Shown: positions 62,210-64,000 of the stretch, piece by piece
Numbering within the stretch: the stretch's first letter is position 1
Layout of the letters: the number at the start of each line of letters is the position of its first letter
Origin: Paraburkholderia lycopersici
Lineage (GTDB): Bacteria > Pseudomonadota > Gammaproteobacteria > Burkholderiales > Burkholderiaceae
Assembly: GCF_900096975.1 (NCBI RefSeq)
Contig: NZ_FMYQ01000012.1
Coordinates: 1 to 64,000 of the forward strand
Reading direction: 5' to 3'
DNA length: 64,000 nt
Notes under the pieces: model-generated
The model's database searches: none
Seen by the model: the letters and a program-made list of their open reading frames with translations, nothing else
What the model was told of the DNA's origin: nothing
Made by a program: the position numbers and the translations under genes

Positions 62210-62986
62210 ATGAAAAATACCGATCGCGAGATCATCTCACTTGACCGCGCCGCGATTCTTGCCGACGCGCGGCGCGAACTCGACATGCCGTCACGGCGCC
62301 TGTTCGGCAAGCGCCTGCTCACGCTCGGCGGTCTTTCGATGCTCACGGGCTGCACGCTCACCGACGACGCCTCGGTCAACACGTTCCTCACCGCCGTTTC
62401 GCGCCTGAACGATCGCGTGCAAGCGTGGCTGTTCGATCCTCGACAACTCGCGCCCACGTACACCGAAGCCCAGATCACGCGGCCATTTCCCTTCAACGCG
62501 TTCTATAGCGAAAGCGAGGCGCCCATCGTCGACGGCGGCGACTATCGGCTCGAGCTCAGCGGACTGGTCAAAGGCCAGCGCATCTGGCGGCTGCCCGAGT
62601 TGTACGCGCTTCCGCATGCGGAGCAGATCACGCGGCATATCTGCGTCGAAGGCTGGAGCGCAGTTGGCCGTTGGGGCGGCACGCCGTTCGGGCATTTCCT
62701 GCGTCGCGTGAATGCGGATCTCACCGCGAAATATGTGGGATTTCGTTGCGCCGACAACTACTACGAAAGCATCGACATGGCCACGGCGCTGCACCCGCAA
62801 ACGCTGCTTGCCTTCGACTACGACGGCGAGCGTCTGCCTGCGAAATACGGCTATCCGATGAAACTGCGCATGCCGACGAAGCTCGGCTACAAAAACCCCA
62901 AGCACATTGTCGAGATATTCGTCACGAACACATATCCAGGCGGCTATTGGGTCGACCAGGGCTACAACTGGTTCGGCGGTTCGTGA
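62210..62986 (+). CDS. Molybdopterin-dependent oxidoreductase (sulfite oxidase/MsrP-like)
   Basis: A 258-residue enzyme of the sulfite oxidase superfamily. The molybdenum ligand Cys is in H-I-C-V-E-G-W-S-A-V-G-R-W-G-G (~residue 146), and the G-F-R-C-A-D-N-Y-Y-E-S and W-V-D-Q-G-Y-N-W-F-G-G ends are family features. The N-terminal segment contains R-R-L-F-G-K-R-L-L-T-L-G-G-L-S-M-L-T-G-C, resembling a Tat/lipoprotein signal, so it acts at the periplasmic side. Probably repairs oxidised methionine or a similar substrate under the SigF regulon. Confidence 0.85.
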   Translation: MKNTDREIISLDRAAILADARRELDMPSRRLFGKRLLTLGGLSMLTGCTLTDDASVNTFLTAVSRLNDRVQAWLFDPRQLAPTYTEAQITRPFPFNAFYSESEAPIVDGGDYRLELSGLVKGQRIWRLPELYALPHAEQITRHICVEGWSAVGRWGGTPFGHFLRRVNADLTAKYVGFRCADNYYESIDMATALHPQTLLAFDYDGERLPAKYGYPMKLRMPTKLGYKNPKHIVEIFVTNTYPGGYWVDQGYNWFGGS

Positions 62987-63074
62987 CGTTTGGATGCCGC
63001 TTCACGCGGCGGATTCGTCTTATGTTCGCCCGAACGCGGGCTTCGTTTTTTCCACCCAGCAAGGAGCAATGCAA

Positions 63075-63341
63075 ATGAACACAATCGCAATCGCAGCCAT
63101 CGCCATGTCGGCCGCACTCTTCAGCGCAGGCGCAAGCACTGCATTCGCGCAGGCGAGCGGCGCGATGTCGAACGACGCCATGCCGCAAGGCCAGATGAAC
63201 AAGGACGGCATGGGAAAAAGTGCCATGTCGCATGAAACGAAAGGCAACAGTAGCGCAATGAGTCACGACTCGATGAACAAGCCGATGAAGCACGATGCAA
63301 TGGGCATGGATCATCCGGCATCGGGCGCCATGGCCCATTGA
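63075..63341 (+). CDS. Met-rich pentapeptide MXKDX-repeat protein
   Basis: An 88-residue exported protein: signal peptide ([16 protein letters not shown]...A-F-A) then about 60 residues of Met/Lys/Asp/His/Ser repeats such as [24 protein letters not shown]. This matches MXKDX-repeat proteins seen in SigF-type regulons. Methionine richness fits an oxidant sink that is recycled by the neighbouring molybdoenzyme. An ATG 6 bases upstream is possible; AAGGAG precedes both. Confidence 0.82.
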   Translation: MNTIAIAAIAMSAALFSAGASTAFAQASGAMSNDAMPQGQMNKDGMGKSAMSHETKGNSSAMSHDSMNKPMKHDAMGMDHPASGAMAH

Positions 63342-63646
63342 GCAACCGTACGGCGCTCCCGGCGCAGCTTTGCGGCGGGAGCGTTTATTGCGCACTTTGC
63401 CGCCGTGGGCTCTCGAAAGCCAAATCCTGTTTCAATGGGGAACGAACGGTGGCGGCGTCGAACCGAAATATCTTGACTTTCCCCGCTTTCCAGCGTAACG
63501 TCGGCGCGCTAAAGTCTTCAAGAAGCGCGATTGCTGTTCATCATTCACCGCACGCTGCGGTACTCGTTGTCCTTTCCCTCCTTGATTCTTTTCCCCGCGC
63601 CCGTCTGGTGCGCATCTCTATATATGTTCATATTCAGGAGAAATCC
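63342..63646. other. Long leader region of the cold-shock gene
   Basis: About 300 bases without a supported gene between the Met-rich peptide and the cold-shock gene. Part is probably the long 5' leader typical of csp mRNAs (TATATATGTTCATATT before a CAGGAGA ribosome binding site). No clear cold box was found. Confidence 0.45.
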
Positions 63647-63850
63647 ATGGACACCGGTACCGTAAAGTGGTTTAACGACAGCAAGGGTTTTGGCTTTATC
63701 ACGCCCGACGCAGGCGGCGACGATTTGTTCGCGCATTTCTCGGAAATTCGCGGCAGCGGCTTCAAGACCCTCGCGGAAGGCCAGAAGGTCAGCTACGAGA
63801 CGAAGCGCGGCCCCAAGGGCATGCAGGCATCGAACATCACCCCGCTGTAA
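63647..63850 (+). CDS. cspA: Cold shock protein (CspA family)
   Basis: A 67-residue single cold-shock domain with both RNA-binding motifs: [12 protein letters not shown] and L-F-A-H-F. It binds single-stranded RNA/DNA and keeps mRNA unfolded in the cytoplasm. AGGAGA lies 6 bases before the ATG. Longer frame upstream is discounted. Confidence 0.95.
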   Translation: MDTGTVKWFNDSKGFGFITPDAGGDDLFAHFSEIRGSGFKTLAEGQKVSYETKRGPKGMQASNITPL

Positions 63851-63899
63851 GTCATTTTCGCTCCGCCAGCCGCCATGACGGCGGCGGTGCCGATTCTCA

Positions 63900-63926
63900 G
63901 GAAACGCGAGCGTCCTCGCGGTTTCC
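63900..63926 (+). terminator. Possible terminator hairpin of the cold-shock gene
   Basis: GGAAAC-GCGAG and CTCGC-G-GTTTCC form an 11-bp stem with one bulge and a 4-base loop, 49 bases after the stop codon. No T-run follows, so it may act only as a stabilising or Rho-assisted structure. Confidence 0.45.
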
Positions 63927-64000
63927 AGCCAGGTATTAAATAGCTGGCGCCCCACCGACGACGCAAACGCACCCCGTTCCTCCGACCTCCGCAAAGGGGT

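Noticed and set aside
63545..63994. Minus-strand frame over the cold-shock gene
   Set aside because: Antisense to a certain CspA gene and its leader, with no independent support.
1..64000. tRNA, rRNA or CRISPR arrays
   Set aside because: No cloverleaf with a T-loop consensus, no rRNA-like blocks and no regularly spaced repeats were seen by eye; a dedicated search could still find one.

Overview
The window is GC-rich, densely coded DNA whose gene content (squalene-hopene cyclase, trans-4-hydroxyproline catabolism, H-NS-type protein, QseB/QseC-like pair, muconolactone isomerase) points to a soil or plant-associated Burkholderiaceae, most likely Paraburkholderia or a close relative. The genus is an inference from content. 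No rRNA, tRNA or CRISPR array was seen.

Layout. 1-0.7 kb: end of an IS5-type transposase. 0.7-6.4 kb: an IclR-regulated catabolic operon (cyclase-like hydrolase, SDR, hydroxyacyl-CoA dehydrogenase-like protein, short-chain fatty acid transporter, CatC and YciI-like proteins). 6.5-11.6 kb: small membrane protein, Tat-exported phosphatase, squalene-hopene cyclase and a divergent TetR regulator. 11.7-18.3 kb: hydroxyproline catabolism (epimerase, flavin/2Fe-2S dehydrogenase subunits, AraC-type regulator, deaminase, imine reductase). 18.4-20.4 kb: two-component system with a direct-repeat box in front. 20.6-27 kb: polyamine/guanidinobutyrate catabolism with LysR and LuxR-type regulators. 27-31.4 kb: copper/outer-membrane genes, small hypotheticals, an H-NS-like protein, an MFS transporter.

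The centre (31.6-47.2 kb) is the notable part. Four separate transcription units, all on the minus strand, each begin with an RNA that matches the fluoride (crcB-motif) riboswitch: (1) a CLC-F-type channel/antiporter; (2) a six-gene membrane complex related to hydrogenase-4/formate hydrogenlyase whose large subunit has lost all four [NiFe] cysteine ligands; (3) a DUF190 - inorganic pyrophosphatase - DUF190 unit; (4) a pair of short MutS-like ATPases. Each aptamer is preceded by a plausible promoter and followed by a hairpin that overlaps the 3' strand of the aptamer. Read together this is a dedicated fluoride-response island: expel fluoride, replace a fluoride-sensitive enzyme, and run an electron-transfer-linked ion pump of unknown substrate.

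Further on, 47.3-51.5 kb holds a PAS-PAS hybrid kinase, a zinc-ribbon protein, a ribbon-helix-helix protein and an unknown protein. 51.7-59.8 kb contains a second hydrogenase-related membrane complex, again without [NiFe] ligands but without a riboswitch, behind an AT-rich region with three dyads. 60-63.3 kb is an ECF sigma factor/NrsF-like anti-sigma pair facing a cytochrome b561 - molybdopterin oxidoreductase - Met-rich peptide operon; both sides carry the same GTAACC-N16-CGAA promoter. A cold-shock gene ends the window.
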